Source: a virus
Strand: one strand, 5' to 3'
Length of the DNA: 32,263 bases
IMG/VR virus record: IMGVR_UViG_3300021197_000183
Location: 1-32,263 of that record
Under the pieces are notes generated by a model that worked only from the letters and a program-made list of their open reading frames with translations, made no database searches and had not been told where the DNA came from. The translations under genes and the position numbers were made by a program. Of this stretch, positions 15,638 to 23,475 are shown one piece after another (the stretch's first letter is position 1; each line of letters begins with the position of its first letter).

Positions 15638-16155
15638 GCTATAAGCCCTATTAATTTATTATGTTTACTTAGATTATCGAAAGCGGGTATAACTCGCAAA
15701 TTCCAGGGTACGTGCAAACCTCCGACCGTTTCACCCTGTAACGGGATAATGTGGTCGACGTGGTACTTAACCCGGGTTTCTTCGCTTAGTCTCGTAGCTT
15801 CTTCGAACAGGTCGTCTATTTTTCGTAAATCTTCATTAGTCAACCATGCGGGCGTAGCGTTTAGTTTCGCGGCCCTGCGCTTCGCCTCTATGGCGTTAGC
15901 TTTATGCTTATTTTTGCCGCGCCATTTAAGACACTTGTTTTTTACGCTTTCGGGGTTCTTGCGTTGGTGCGCTACAGCCCTGGCCGTATTTTTTTCCTTA
16001 CTAGCGTCCCGGTGCATCTTTAGGCATTCGTAACACATGCCTCCGCGCGAATAACGCTTCGATAGATGCCCGTTAGCGCAAGGTTTACCGGTGGAATAAA
16101 AAAGGTCTCCAACGGCTACCGCCTCTTTTTTCGAGGACTTAAACGTAATACACAA
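15634..16155 (-). CDS. HNH homing-type endonuclease
   Basis: A 173-residue free-standing HNH endonuclease lodged among tail genes. The N-terminal part has a zinc-binding look (GKPCANGH at about 23-30, then CYECLKMH at 41-48). The HNH core is near the C terminus: YHVDHIIPLQG followed by VPWNLRVIPAFDNLSKHNK, with the His-Asn-His pattern intact. Such enzymes cut intron- or gene-less alleles and spread themselves; a DNA-packaging nuclease role is unlikely because it is far from the terminase. The only plausible start is TTG at 16155, with GGGG eight bases upstream. It overlaps the upstream gene by 17 bases and the downstream gene by four. Confidence 0.88.
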   Translation of the reverse strand: MCITFKSSKKEAVAVGDLFYSTGKPCANGHLSKRYSRGGMCYECLKMHRDASKEKNTARAVAHQRKNPESVKNKCLKWRGKNKHKANAIEAKRRAAKLNATPAWLTNEDLRKIDDLFEEATRLSEETRVKYHVDHIIPLQGETVGGLHVPWNLRVIPAFDNLSKHNKLIGLIA

Positions 16156-17386
16156 TTTCGCGCCCCTTTGGTAATTCTAAAATCTCCGACCCGCTTAGAT
16201 TATTCGAGTTTATTAAAAAATCCAGTTGGTCGTCTACGCTTCCGTAGAGTTCGGCCGCTAGGTCTATGATAGTCCGGTTACGGTCCAGGATAATACTACG
16301 TTCCTGTTTTAGCGAGAAAGATATCTCGACCAGGAAGCCGGCTGTAAGTGCTACCGCCTCCTGCAGTTGTTGATATGCCCCGCCGGTGTCTACTTCGCCT
16401 AACGATTGGAAATTGTCGTCGCGCCAGGCTACTACGTCGGCCAGTTGGGTAAGTACCGCGTCGGCCGCTTCTAAGGCTTCGGTCTTAGTGGTAAATTGAT
16501 TGTTTACCACGGAAACCACGGAGCCGGTAACGTACGTAGAAGCGTAAAGGTCGTTAGTGTGGAATTTATTAGAGCTACTAGCGTCCAGGCTCGGCGTAGC
16601 GACCGCGTCGTCCCCGGAGGTAATAGAATCTGCCAGGTCCCTATATGCGTCTAGTCTAGCCGTTATATTTGCTAGGGACCTGGCGGGGGATTGTATTAAC
16701 GCGGCAGTTTGAAAAGCCAGTGTAAGTGGTTGCGCGATTAGGACGTCGATACCTTGGTTAATAGAATCTAGTATCGCGTTAAATTGCTGGGCCACCTCTC
16801 CCCTGGAAGGGATAAGTAAACTTTCCATAACGGACGCGGCGGAATCTAATAGCGCCTGGTAGTCGTTCTTAAACGTAGCGGCGTCGACCGCGCTATCCAG
16901 GCTAGTAACTTCCTCGAATTCGCTAGCCAGTGCCGCGTTATAATCATCGACTGCAGATAATACCGCGCTGCCTGGGTCTGTCTGGGCGGCTGGGTAAATT
17001 AGTCCTATGGTCTCCCATAAAGTAATCTCTAATACCGCCTGGTTAGCGCCCGTTTTCAAATCGTCGCGGCGTGTAATAGTGCCGAACGGTACGACGTCCA
17101 CAGTTCCGTATATAGGGTGTTCTAGCTTACCGGTACCGCGTTCCAATAAAGCGGCCTCGAATGCGTCCGCCTCCTGGTCGTAATCGTCGCCCCAGAAGAA
17201 AACCCTAAGCGGGTATTTTCTACCCGTGTGGCCTAGGTCCTGGACGAAAGTACCGTCGGCGTCTGGAAACTCGAAACCGGTAGTTTTCTTATCTATTTTT
17301 TTGCTTACGTTTTCGTACCCGAAGGTAAGACGTTCGCCAGAAGGCGACGTATAGGCCGCTTCGCGTATTCTGTCATTCCATGCCAT
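16139..17386 (-). CDS. DNA circulation protein, Mu gp43-like
   Basis: A 415-residue tail protein with the DNA_circ_N family N terminus: MAWNDRIREAAYTSPSGE and FEFPDADGTFVQDLGHTGR, then YPLRVFFWGDDYDQEADAF (residues 1-80). The remaining 300 residues are predicted mostly helical. Mu gp43 sits between tape measure and hub, as here, and is thought to belong to the baseplate-hub assembly; the family name comes from a phage P22-related observation. The start overlaps the tape-measure stop (TAATG), with GGGGG about nine bases upstream. Confidence 0.87.
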   Translation of the reverse strand: MAWNDRIREAAYTSPSGERLTFGYENVSKKIDKKTTGFEFPDADGTFVQDLGHTGRKYPLRVFFWGDDYDQEADAFEAALLERGTGKLEHPIYGTVDVVPFGTITRRDDLKTGANQAVLEITLWETIGLIYPAAQTDPGSAVLSAVDDYNAALASEFEEVTSLDSAVDAATFKNDYQALLDSAASVMESLLIPSRGEVAQQFNAILDSINQGIDVLIAQPLTLAFQTAALIQSPARSLANITARLDAYRDLADSITSGDDAVATPSLDASSSNKFHTNDLYASTYVTGSVVSVVNNQFTTKTEALEAADAVLTQLADVVAWRDDNFQSLGEVDTGGAYQQLQEAVALTAGFLVEISFSLKQERSIILDRNRTIIDLAAELYGSVDDQLDFLINSNNLSGSEILELPKGREIVYYV

Positions 17387-19317
17387 TAGAAGGCCCCCGA
17401 AGGTTGTAACGATAAACCAGGACCCATACTTCCGCTAGTCACTTCGGCGCGTCCTGATTCGTCGCGGATTGTTACTTCTGCGGTGCTGGTGGTCCGCTGT
17501 TCTTCAATACTCCGGGCTACTCGCTCCTGCGGGCTTACTACCTGGGGACCGGTACTTCCGCCGCCCTGGGCTTGTACGTCGTCGCCGAATCCGAAGAAGT
17601 CCGCCACGCCCCCGCCTATGTTAGAAATTGTATCCACAATGGCGGACGCGGCGCCTTTGACCCGGTCGACTACGCCCATTATCTTATCGATAGCGGAATC
17701 GAATATATTTACTACCCCGGTCCATAGGTCTTTAAAGAATGCCTTAATAGGTTCCCAGTGTTTAAATATTAGAGCGGCGGCGGCAATTAGCCAGCCTATC
17801 GGACCCATAAGGAAACCGATACCCGCGACGATAATATCCATAGCCTTACCGGATTCTAAAAACGCCTGGGTAAGTTCATCCCACCAAATTATAACGGCCA
17901 CTATAGCTGCTATCAACGCCATAATACCCAGTATGATAAGTACGATAGGGTTAGCTGCCATAACCAGGTTAACGACGGTTAGGATAAGCGCCAGGGTCTT
18001 AAGTATCGTAGCCAGGGCAAAGAATACCGCCAGGCCGATACCTATTCGTTTCATCCATTTAACGATACTACTAAAATTGTTTATCAAGTTAGCCAGGAAG
18101 CCGCCGACGTTGGTAGCGATTAATTTTTCGTTAACCCTTACCCATTCGGTAGTCTTTTCTATGGCGTCGGCTAGTGGTCCGCTACTCATGCTAAATATTG
18201 ATATTTTAACGCCCTCTACCGCTGATTTAAGCGAGTTTAACCGCCCTTGCAACGTATCACGCATTACGGACGCCATTTTCGAGGAAGCCCCGCTCGCGCC
18301 TTCTAATTCTTTCCGATACTCGCGTAACCTATCGGACCCGGAGGCCAGCAACACGTTAACGCCCGCGATAGGGATTTTACCGAAGATACCTTCCAATACT
18401 CCGGAGCGGTCGGCGGTACCGAGCCCGTCCAGGGAACCGTTAAGGTCGTGTAGGATATCCACGATATCGCGCATATCGCCGTTAGCGTCCTTAGTGGAAA
18501 CGCCCAGGCGCTTAAGTATTTTTGCCGCACCGGTGCCAGGCGCCGATAACGATAGGAACATATTTTTAAGAGTGGTACCGGCCTTACTGCCTTTGATACC
18601 AGAGTTAGCCAACTCGCCGGCCAATGCTGCGAACGTCTCTATAGACGCGCCGGCCGTGGTCGCTACTGGTGCGCCGTCTTTGATTGTTTCGAATAGTGCT
18701 TCTACGGTAGTGTTCGCGCTGGTGGTAGTCTTGGCGATAACGTCATTAACTCGGGCCAGGTTAATACCTAGCTTACTGGCGTCCTTAGTCATTAAACCGA
18801 AGGCGCCCAAAGAATCCGAAGCGACGTCGGTAGCTGTTGCTAAATCAACCTGGGCGGCGGTAGCTAAATCCACGACACCGGGCAAAGCGGCGACGGACGA
18901 CTCGGCATTAAACCCGGCCATAGCCAGGAAGTTAAGGGCGCTAGCTGCTTGGCTAGCTGTAAATTCTGTAGTAGAGCCGGTCTTCTTAGCGGCGGCTTCT
19001 AATTGCTCGAACGCATCTGTACCCCTGCGGATTTCTCCGGGGAATTTAGCGGCGGCATTAACTAGGGTTTGTTCAAATTCCGCGCCGGTCCCTATGACGT
19101 TAGCCATAGCGGCGGAGGATAGGGCGAGGGCGGCCGTAACCGCCAGGGCGCCACGTTTAACGCCCGAGGCAAATTTCCCTACACTACGGTTTAGTTTGTC
19201 GAAGCCTCGACCCATAGAGCGGGTTAATTTACCTACTCGGTTTTGCATCCGGGTAACTGGTGCCGTTACGCGGTCTACTGCCTTAAATACGGCTTCTACG
19301 CTAAAACGGCCTGCCAT
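17386..19317 (-). CDS. Tail tape measure protein
   Basis: A 643-residue tape measure protein of the PhageMin_Tail type. It has a basic N terminus (VTRMQNRVGKLTRSMGRGF, about 21-39) and a conserved-looking core (FEQTLVNAAAKF through DLATAAQVDLATATDVASDSLGAFG, about 81-174). Four to five hydrophobic segments cluster at about 425-480 and 494-518, which may insert in the host membrane during ejection. With the usual 0.15 nm per residue, the tail would be about 95-100 nm, a short contractile tail (inference). GGGG seven bases upstream supports the start. A very long antisense open frame lies opposite but has no gene-like features. Confidence 0.93.
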   Translation of the reverse strand: MAGRFSVEAVFKAVDRVTAPVTRMQNRVGKLTRSMGRGFDKLNRSVGKFASGVKRGALAVTAALALSSAAMANVIGTGAEFEQTLVNAAAKFPGEIRRGTDAFEQLEAAAKKTGSTTEFTASQAASALNFLAMAGFNAESSVAALPGVVDLATAAQVDLATATDVASDSLGAFGLMTKDASKLGINLARVNDVIAKTTTSANTTVEALFETIKDGAPVATTAGASIETFAALAGELANSGIKGSKAGTTLKNMFLSLSAPGTGAAKILKRLGVSTKDANGDMRDIVDILHDLNGSLDGLGTADRSGVLEGIFGKIPIAGVNVLLASGSDRLREYRKELEGASGASSKMASVMRDTLQGRLNSLKSAVEGVKISIFSMSSGPLADAIEKTTEWVRVNEKLIATNVGGFLANLINNFSSIVKWMKRIGIGLAVFFALATILKTLALILTVVNLVMAANPIVLIILGIMALIAAIVAVIIWWDELTQAFLESGKAMDIIVAGIGFLMGPIGWLIAAAALIFKHWEPIKAFFKDLWTGVVNIFDSAIDKIMGVVDRVKGAASAIVDTISNIGGGVADFFGFGDDVQAQGGGSTGPQVVSPQERVARSIEEQRTTSTAEVTIRDESGRAEVTSGSMGPGLSLQPSGAF

Positions 19318-19325
19318 AATTACCC

Positions 19326-19553
19326 CTATTTAGGTTTAGTATGCTCTTTTAGCTCCGCGCGTAACCCTTCATAAAAGAAGCGTATTTCGTGCGCCCGTAG
19401 CGTTCTGGCATCCGGTAGGCCTGGGTAATCGCGGCTAATCTGTAGTAACATTTCAGTATATACAGGCTGGAACGTGTGGCTATGCTTCCCGTCTTTATCT
19501 TTCGGGAGCCTTTCGTCCGCGCCGCGACGAACTACCAGGGTCCGGACTAACCC
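19326..19553 (-). CDS. Frameshift extension of tail assembly chaperone (75 aa)
   Basis: A coding stretch with no start of its own between the tail chaperone gene and the tape measure gene. Reading minus one from the slippery site adds 75 residues, from GLVRTLVVRRGADE to a TAG at 19328-19326, ending 8 bases before the tape-measure ATG. The C-terminal part (LPDARTLRAHEIRFFYEGL) resembles the second domain of tail chaperone fusions. With the upstream frame it gives a 209-residue fusion, in the role of lambda gpGT: holding the tape measure while the tube assembles. Confidence 0.8.
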   Translation of the reverse strand, partial: GLVRTLVVRRGADERLPKDKDGKHSHTFQPVYTEMLLQISRDYPGLPDARTLRAHEIRFFYEGLRAELKEHTKPK

Positions 19554-19954
19554 AAAAAAAGCGTCGTTATTGCCATGCAGACCTTAAGGTCCGCCATTTT
19601 CATTTTACTAAATACGTTAGCATGGGTTTTTGTAATGTCACCCATAGCCGCGTATAGCTTGCCGATATCTTCCGTTTTCTTCTTACGGTCCATTGCCATA
19701 AGAGAAGCGCCCGTCGGTTCGTGGAACGTAATAGCGTCCGCGTCGTTCGTGCGTTGCGGGGTAAATACCGGTTCGCCGCTGTCTTTAATAACTAAGGCGC
19801 CCGATTGAATCGCCGCGATTACGCGGTCCTTCTGCTGGGTAAACCCTTTACGGTCGTCTTCGTCCATATCGGCCGGGTCGACGTCCAGGTCCATAGATTC
19901 TACGAAGCGGTTAAACTCCTGTTCTGCTACTTCTTTCGCTATTTTATCAGTCAT
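19547..19954 (-). CDS. Tail assembly chaperone, unshifted form
   Basis: A 135-residue acidic, helical protein (MTDKIAKEVAEQEFNRF onward) located between tail tube and tape measure, the position of lambda gpG and Mu gp41-type assembly chaperones. Its middle contains FHEPTGASLMAMDRKK (about 75-90), resembling family members that carry a conserved P-x-G region. The end of the frame contains the slippery heptamer. AGGG lies nine bases before the ATG within an AAATAGGGCTTA element also found before the preceding 28-codon frame. The protein is expected in excess over the frameshift product. Confidence 0.8.
   Translation of the reverse strand: MTDKIAKEVAEQEFNRFVESMDLDVDPADMDEDDRKGFTQQKDRVIAAIQSGALVIKDSGEPVFTPQRTNDADAITFHEPTGASLMAMDRKKKTEDIGKLYAAMGDITKTHANVFSKMKMADLKVCMAITTLFLG
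19553..19559 (-). other. -1 ribosomal frameshift site T TTT TTG
   Basis: On the minus strand the last codons of the chaperone are CTT TTT TTG GGT TAG. The heptamer T TTT TTG is in the correct frame for a -1 slip, after which GGG TTA GTC continues in an open frame to 19326. Position upstream of the tape measure is the classic place for programmed frameshifting in tailed phages. Confidence 0.82.
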
Positions 19955-20037
19955 AATTTAAGCCCTATTTGCTTATAAGTTGGTGTCGCGCCCCAGGCTT
20001 TCGCACTAGGTAAAGGGATAGGGCGCCCGCGCAACAT
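19951..20037 (-). CDS. Possible 28-aa micro-gene coupled to the tail chaperone
   Basis: Between the tube and chaperone genes there is an ATG frame of 28 codons: MLRGRPIPLPSAKAWG, then 12 more residues ending in LKL. It has AGGG four bases before its start and its TGA overlaps the chaperone ATG (ATGA). The 13 bases preceding both starts are identical (TTAAGCCCTATTT on the plus strand at 19958-19970 and 20037-20049). It may encode a real short protein, or be a leader that delivers ribosomes to the chaperone gene. Confidence 0.45.
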   Translation of the reverse strand: MLRGRPIPLPSAKAWGATPTYKQIGLKL

Positions 20038-20056
20038 TAAGCCCTATTTACGCCGG

Positions 20057-20440
20057 CTACTGCTTAGTTAGTACGCCAGGACCCATTAGAGAAACCGCCG
20101 CCGTAGCGTTCTGGCTGCTCGTTTGAGTCTCGCCGACTATCTGGGCTGTACCCTGGTAATCGTTACCCGAAGCGTACGAAATAACCACGGGGAAGAAGTC
20201 GTTACGGTTAGTAAGTTCTTGTAAGAACTCCTGGTCCGCGCGGTCGTCGTCAATCTCCAAGGTTAAACCGTCCAGCGACAAGGGTACGCGAGTTTTAATT
20301 AAACGCGCGGTACCGTCCCCGTTTGCCTGGACTTCGTTTTCGAATCCGCCTAGCTTACGCTGGGCTTCGGCGTCGGCCGCTACTGCGAAGTTGCGACCGT
20401 CTAAAGTAATGCTTTCAATGCTTCCGCCTACGGCTGCCAT
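20057..20440 (-). CDS. Tail tube protein
   Basis: A 127-residue protein directly after the sheath gene, the position of the tail tube in contractile phages. The sequence is beta-rich with features shared by Mu-like tube proteins: ITLDGRNFAVAADAEAQRK (about 11-29), GGFENEVQANGDGTARLIK (31-49), and DYQGTAQIVGETQTSSQNA (about 94-112). Copies form the hexameric ring stack through which DNA passes. AGGAG about ten bases before ATG supports the start. Assignment rests on context plus family resemblance. Confidence 0.82.
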   Translation of the reverse strand: MAAVGGSIESITLDGRNFAVAADAEAQRKLGGFENEVQANGDGTARLIKTRVPLSLDGLTLEIDDDRADQEFLQELTNRNDFFPVVISYASGNDYQGTAQIVGETQTSSQNATAAVSLMGPGVLTKQ

Positions 20441-20458
20441 TGTCCTATCTCCTTAACT

Positions 20459-21967
20459 TTATGCTACGACCGAAGCCGTACCAAAGAAAAACCCGAAATT
20501 CAAATCTACGGAAATTATATTCGTATTTCCGCTTAGTTGAACAGTTGTAGAAACGTCCAGACGTTTAGGGTTCTGGTCGTTAATTTCCGCCAGGGTATTA
20601 GCCTTCGCGGTTTCTGGGTCGCTGATAATGGCGTTAAGGCCTAAGCTATCCAGCATAGAAGCGACGGCGGCTACTGCTGCCTTCGGTTTCTTCGCCGAAC
20701 GGTTAACCGTTGGCTGGTTGTCTGGAATCAATGGCGCGCCGTCCCATTCTGGGGTAGCGAAAATTAAATCCAGGTTAAAAATGATATTCTGTAGTTTAAC
20801 AATGTCTACTACATAACGATACGCCGGGATAGGGTCGCCCGTTGGATGGTAGAAAGTAACTACGTCGGATACATTAACTACGCCGTCTTTAACTTCGACG
20901 GACGAACTACCTTTCTTAATAGCGCTATCGCGGTCCGGGTAGGTCCACTGGTCGCCGTCTGCACCTGGCGTTAAGCCTGTAGCGTCCTGGCTGCCGTAAT
21001 CCTGCGGCGGGTTGTTGTTCGCTACCGAAGCAATACGGGCTAGCTGTCTAGCGGCCACAATAAACGGTAAATCGTTAGAGCCTGGGGCTACTAACTGGCC
21101 GTTCGTACGGTCCGTTTTACGTGCGTCCGATACTGCAGTCGCGGCGGTTACCGTGGTCGCGGTATTACCGGTTAGCACTACCAGCGGTTTACGAACTAAC
21201 GCACCCCAGCGGCCTTCGCCGAAGGTAGAATACTTATCCAGCGTAGTAGTGTCCGCTACGTCCATGCAGTTAAGGACCATAGTTTCCCATACGTTACCCA
21301 CTTGGTTAAGTGCGTCGTCTACGTCTGGGTTTACCAGGCCGCCTACTGGCTGGGTAATAGCGAAAGATACGCCGGCGGTAGTTGGGCCTACGATTTCGAT
21401 AACGATATCGTTAGCGCTCGTACCTTTCCATTTCGAAGCGATACCTACTTCCGTAGAAGTTCCTGGCGTGGCGTCCGTGGCTATTACAGGCATTTCTAAA
21501 ACAGCGTTAATCGCTGCAGTAGCCGCCGTAATAATATCCGCTACACTGTCGCCCACACTAATAACGAATTCTTCCGAATCGATGTTATTAACGCGCACTC
21601 GATACGCCGCCGCTTCCGTCGCTGCGCCGCTCGGGGTGATATCTCCCGAAGAAGCTACGCCGCTGCCGTCGTCTTCCAGTGGGTAAACAGTAACCGGGAT
21701 AGTCCCGACGCCGTCACCATTTACCGGTAATAGCTGTAATACTGCTAAATGGATAGGGGACCCGAAGCCGTAAAGCGTCGCCGCTTCCGTCGCGCTAGTT
21801 ACCTGGCGCTTAGTCGTGTCGAAGGTTGAGGCGCTAGAGCCCTGGCCGACAACTGCTAGGCGTTGGGGTAGGAATAGAATACCTCCGCCGCGTAGGTCCT
21901 TGAAAATTGTTTTTATGCCGACTACTCGCGCCACTGCGGAAGCGTCGACCGCGCTTGATATTGCCAT
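20459..21967 (-). CDS. Contractile tail sheath protein (Mu gpL-like)
   Basis: A 502-residue sheath protein similar to Mu gpL. Typical features are the N-terminal segment with FLPQRLAVVGQGS (about 32-44), a middle domain with many Thr/Val beta strands, and a C-terminal region with KRLDVSTTVQLSGNTNIISV (about 467-486), which builds the sheath core. Its presence shows the virion is a myovirus. GAGGAG about eight bases before the ATG gives strong initiation, as expected for an abundant protein. Confidence 0.92.
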   Translation of the reverse strand: MAISSAVDASAVARVVGIKTIFKDLRGGGILFLPQRLAVVGQGSSASTFDTTKRQVTSATEAATLYGFGSPIHLAVLQLLPVNGDGVGTIPVTVYPLEDDGSGVASSGDITPSGAATEAAAYRVRVNNIDSEEFVISVGDSVADIITAATAAINAVLEMPVIATDATPGTSTEVGIASKWKGTSANDIVIEIVGPTTAGVSFAITQPVGGLVNPDVDDALNQVGNVWETMVLNCMDVADTTTLDKYSTFGEGRWGALVRKPLVVLTGNTATTVTAATAVSDARKTDRTNGQLVAPGSNDLPFIVAARQLARIASVANNNPPQDYGSQDATGLTPGADGDQWTYPDRDSAIKKGSSSVEVKDGVVNVSDVVTFYHPTGDPIPAYRYVVDIVKLQNIIFNLDLIFATPEWDGAPLIPDNQPTVNRSAKKPKAAVAAVASMLDSLGLNAIISDPETAKANTLAEINDQNPKRLDVSTTVQLSGNTNIISVDLNFGFFFGTASVVA

Positions 21968-21981
21968 GGGTATATCTCCTC

Positions 21982-22656
21982 TTATGGCGCTGTATAATCG
22001 TAATCAGCTTCGAGGACGATTTCGCCGTCTTCTGCTCTAATCACGTCTACCGATAAAAGTTCTAGCGTTTCGGCTTCCACCTGGGGCGAGAACTCGTTAA
22101 ATACTACACGAAGGGCTAATCTAGCGCCTACTATTTGTTGCATCTGGCGGCCGTCTAATTGCGGCTGGAAAACTGTAATAGACTGTGGCCAGCGTTGCCA
22201 TACTAGGCCCTGCAGACCTAAATACGTGTATTCTGCAGCCATTAAGATATTACGTATTAATCGTAACGCCTTCTGGACTTCGAACGAGGCTTCTTTATCC
22301 CCGGGAATATGCCCGGTACCGCCGTCGTCTTTACTAAGGCCGTAGCCGTAGCAATCAATATTATAAACAGTTTCGGACGCTTGGCGTTCCGATATATTAC
22401 TTTTACCTGGTGCGAAGTTAGAATTATCGTACCAAATATTTACGATAGGGCTTCGGTCTGTCTGCTCGTTAAGTAGCTGTTCCCAGGGGTTCGACCGTTC
22501 CGTAAAAATTCTTAATTTCCAGTCGTCCGGATTCGGCTTTCCTGCCGTGGTAGCTAATGCTATCTGGCTGGCTACTTCCGTCGTTAGTATCGCGGCTATC
22601 TGGTCGCGGATAACTTCGAAATTATCTTGTTTATCTATTAACGTGGAAATAGTCAT
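21982..22656 (-). CDS. Putative tail terminator / neck protein
   Basis: A 224-residue protein between the head-completion genes and the sheath. It resembles proteins in the same position in Mu-like phages (Mu gp37 region), which terminate the tail or join it to the head. Features: a helical N terminus (STLIDKQDNFEVIRDQIAAI), the IFTERSNPWEQLLNEQ segment (about 50-65), and beta-rich later parts. The start overlaps the previous stop (TAATG). The role is from synteny; no catalytic motif is visible. Confidence 0.65.
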   Translation of the reverse strand: MTISTLIDKQDNFEVIRDQIAAILTTEVASQIALATTAGKPNPDDWKLRIFTERSNPWEQLLNEQTDRSPIVNIWYDNSNFAPGKSNISERQASETVYNIDCYGYGLSKDDGGTGHIPGDKEASFEVQKALRLIRNILMAAEYTYLGLQGLVWQRWPQSITVFQPQLDGRQMQQIVGARLALRVVFNEFSPQVEAETLELLSVDVIRAEDGEIVLEADYDYTAP

Positions 22657-23036
22657 TATTCGTATAATTCCAGTAATAAAGTAACTAGGCCGAGCGCTCT
22701 ATCTGGGTTAGATTGCGCTACTTTAAACTTAAAGGCGTTACCGTTAATATCGTTAAATTCTATAACCCAGGGTTTAATACCAGCGTCGGCAATACCACGG
22801 GGTAGGGTTAGCCCTGCGGCTAAGATAGAAGATATGCGTAGCGCTACGGACGCTAAACGGCCGCTTACGGCTTGCCCGGTGTCTGGGTCGATAATCTGCG
22901 CGATATCGTCCGAGAAACCCATAAGAGGTCGAACGGTCCCCGAAGGGTCCGTTACAGTAATCGGCCAGCCGAAACCCGTAGCCCCATCTTCTAAGATAAG
23001 GCCGAGGTCGGATTCCGCTAACTGGCGAATACTCAT
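22656..23036 (-). CDS. Putative head-tail adaptor / head completion protein
   Basis: A 126-residue protein starting MSIRQLAESDLGLILEDGA, with GFGWPITVTDPSG (about 21-33) and FKFKVAQSNPDRALGLV near the C terminus. I recognise this as a recurrent small protein of phage head-tail junctions, found between capsid and sheath genes. It probably seals the portal vertex or docks the tail; the exact function is inferred from position. AAGG about eight bases before the ATG; it starts three bases after the preceding stop. Confidence 0.65.
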   Translation of the reverse strand: MSIRQLAESDLGLILEDGATGFGWPITVTDPSGTVRPLMGFSDDIAQIIDPDTGQAVSGRLASVALRISSILAAGLTLPRGIADAGIKPWVIEFNDINGNAFKFKVAQSNPDRALGLVTLLLELYE

Positions 23037-23039
23037 TTA

Positions 23040-23420
23040 TTAAGCCTTGCCTACGTGGCCGGACTTAACGAAAGCGTCTAGCGCTTCTTTACCGCCGGCT
23101 AAATCGCTGGCTTTGATTTCGTCGCCGTCTGCCAATAGCCCGCGCTTACTTGTTAAGCACTTACCAGGCATTACGAAGAAAGGCGGTTTTTCGTCGGCTT
23201 TAGCTTTCGCTTCTTCCGCTGCTTTGGCCTTAGCTTCTGCGGCGGCTTTCGCTGCAGCGTCCGGCGTAAGGTCTTTGTCCGCTTCTTTCTTCTCGGCTTT
23301 TAGCTCGCTAAGAATATTTGCCAGTTCACCGTTATTTTTACCTTCGGTTTCTGGGGCGTCTTTTTCAAGCTCCGCCGAGATATCAGCGATAGCTTTAACT
23401 AAATCTTTATTACTTGGCAT
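23040..23420 (-). CDS. Mu-like accessory head protein with HeH/LEM-like start
   Basis: A 126-residue protein directly after the major capsid gene. Residues about 5-45 look like an HeH/LEM helix-extended-helix motif (KNNGELANILSELK). Residues about 55-78 are an Ala/Lys/Glu helix-forming linker. The C-terminal 50 residues (FFVMPGKCLTSKRGLL, then DGDEIKASDLAGG) are a small beta domain seen in Mu-like phage head genes. A structural or assembly role at the head is likely. GAGG about nine bases before the ATG. A hairpin lies between the capsid stop and this gene. Confidence 0.6.
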   Translation of the reverse strand: MPSNKDLVKAIADISAELEKDAPETEGKNNGELANILSELKAEKKEADKDLTPDAAAKAAAEAKAKAAEEAKAKADEKPPFFVMPGKCLTSKRGLLADGDEIKASDLAGGKEALDAFVKSGHVGKA

Positions 23421-23441
23421 AGTGTTAGCCTCGAATAATTA

Positions 23442-23465
23442 AGCGCCCAGGTAATCCCAGGCGCT
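23442..23465. other. Stable hairpin after major capsid gene
   Basis: Perfect 6-bp arms AGCGCC (23442-23447) and GGCGCT (23460-23465) enclose a 12-base loop that can pair a little further. On the minus strand it lies just after the capsid stop and is followed by TAATTATT, not a true T-run. It could slow transcription or protect the 3' end of capsid mRNA. It is not a standard terminator. Confidence 0.45.
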
Positions 23466-23475
23466 AGGGTTAAAA

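Noticed and set aside
17483-19333. A 616-codon open frame on the plus strand opposite the tape measure gene
   Set aside because: Its product is a monotonous Ser/Ala/Ile/Pro-rich sequence without domain features, typical of a mirror frame of a biased gene; the minus-strand tape measure is clearly the real gene.
19988-20026. Inverted repeat GCGCCC/GGGCGC in the gap before the tail chaperone
   Set aside because: The loop is 27 bases, there is no T-run, and the stretch is better explained by the short coupled reading frame.
21012-21686. A 224-codon plus-strand open frame opposite the sheath gene
   Set aside because: Ser/Val/Thr-rich mirror product of a well-supported sheath gene; no domain or membrane pattern.
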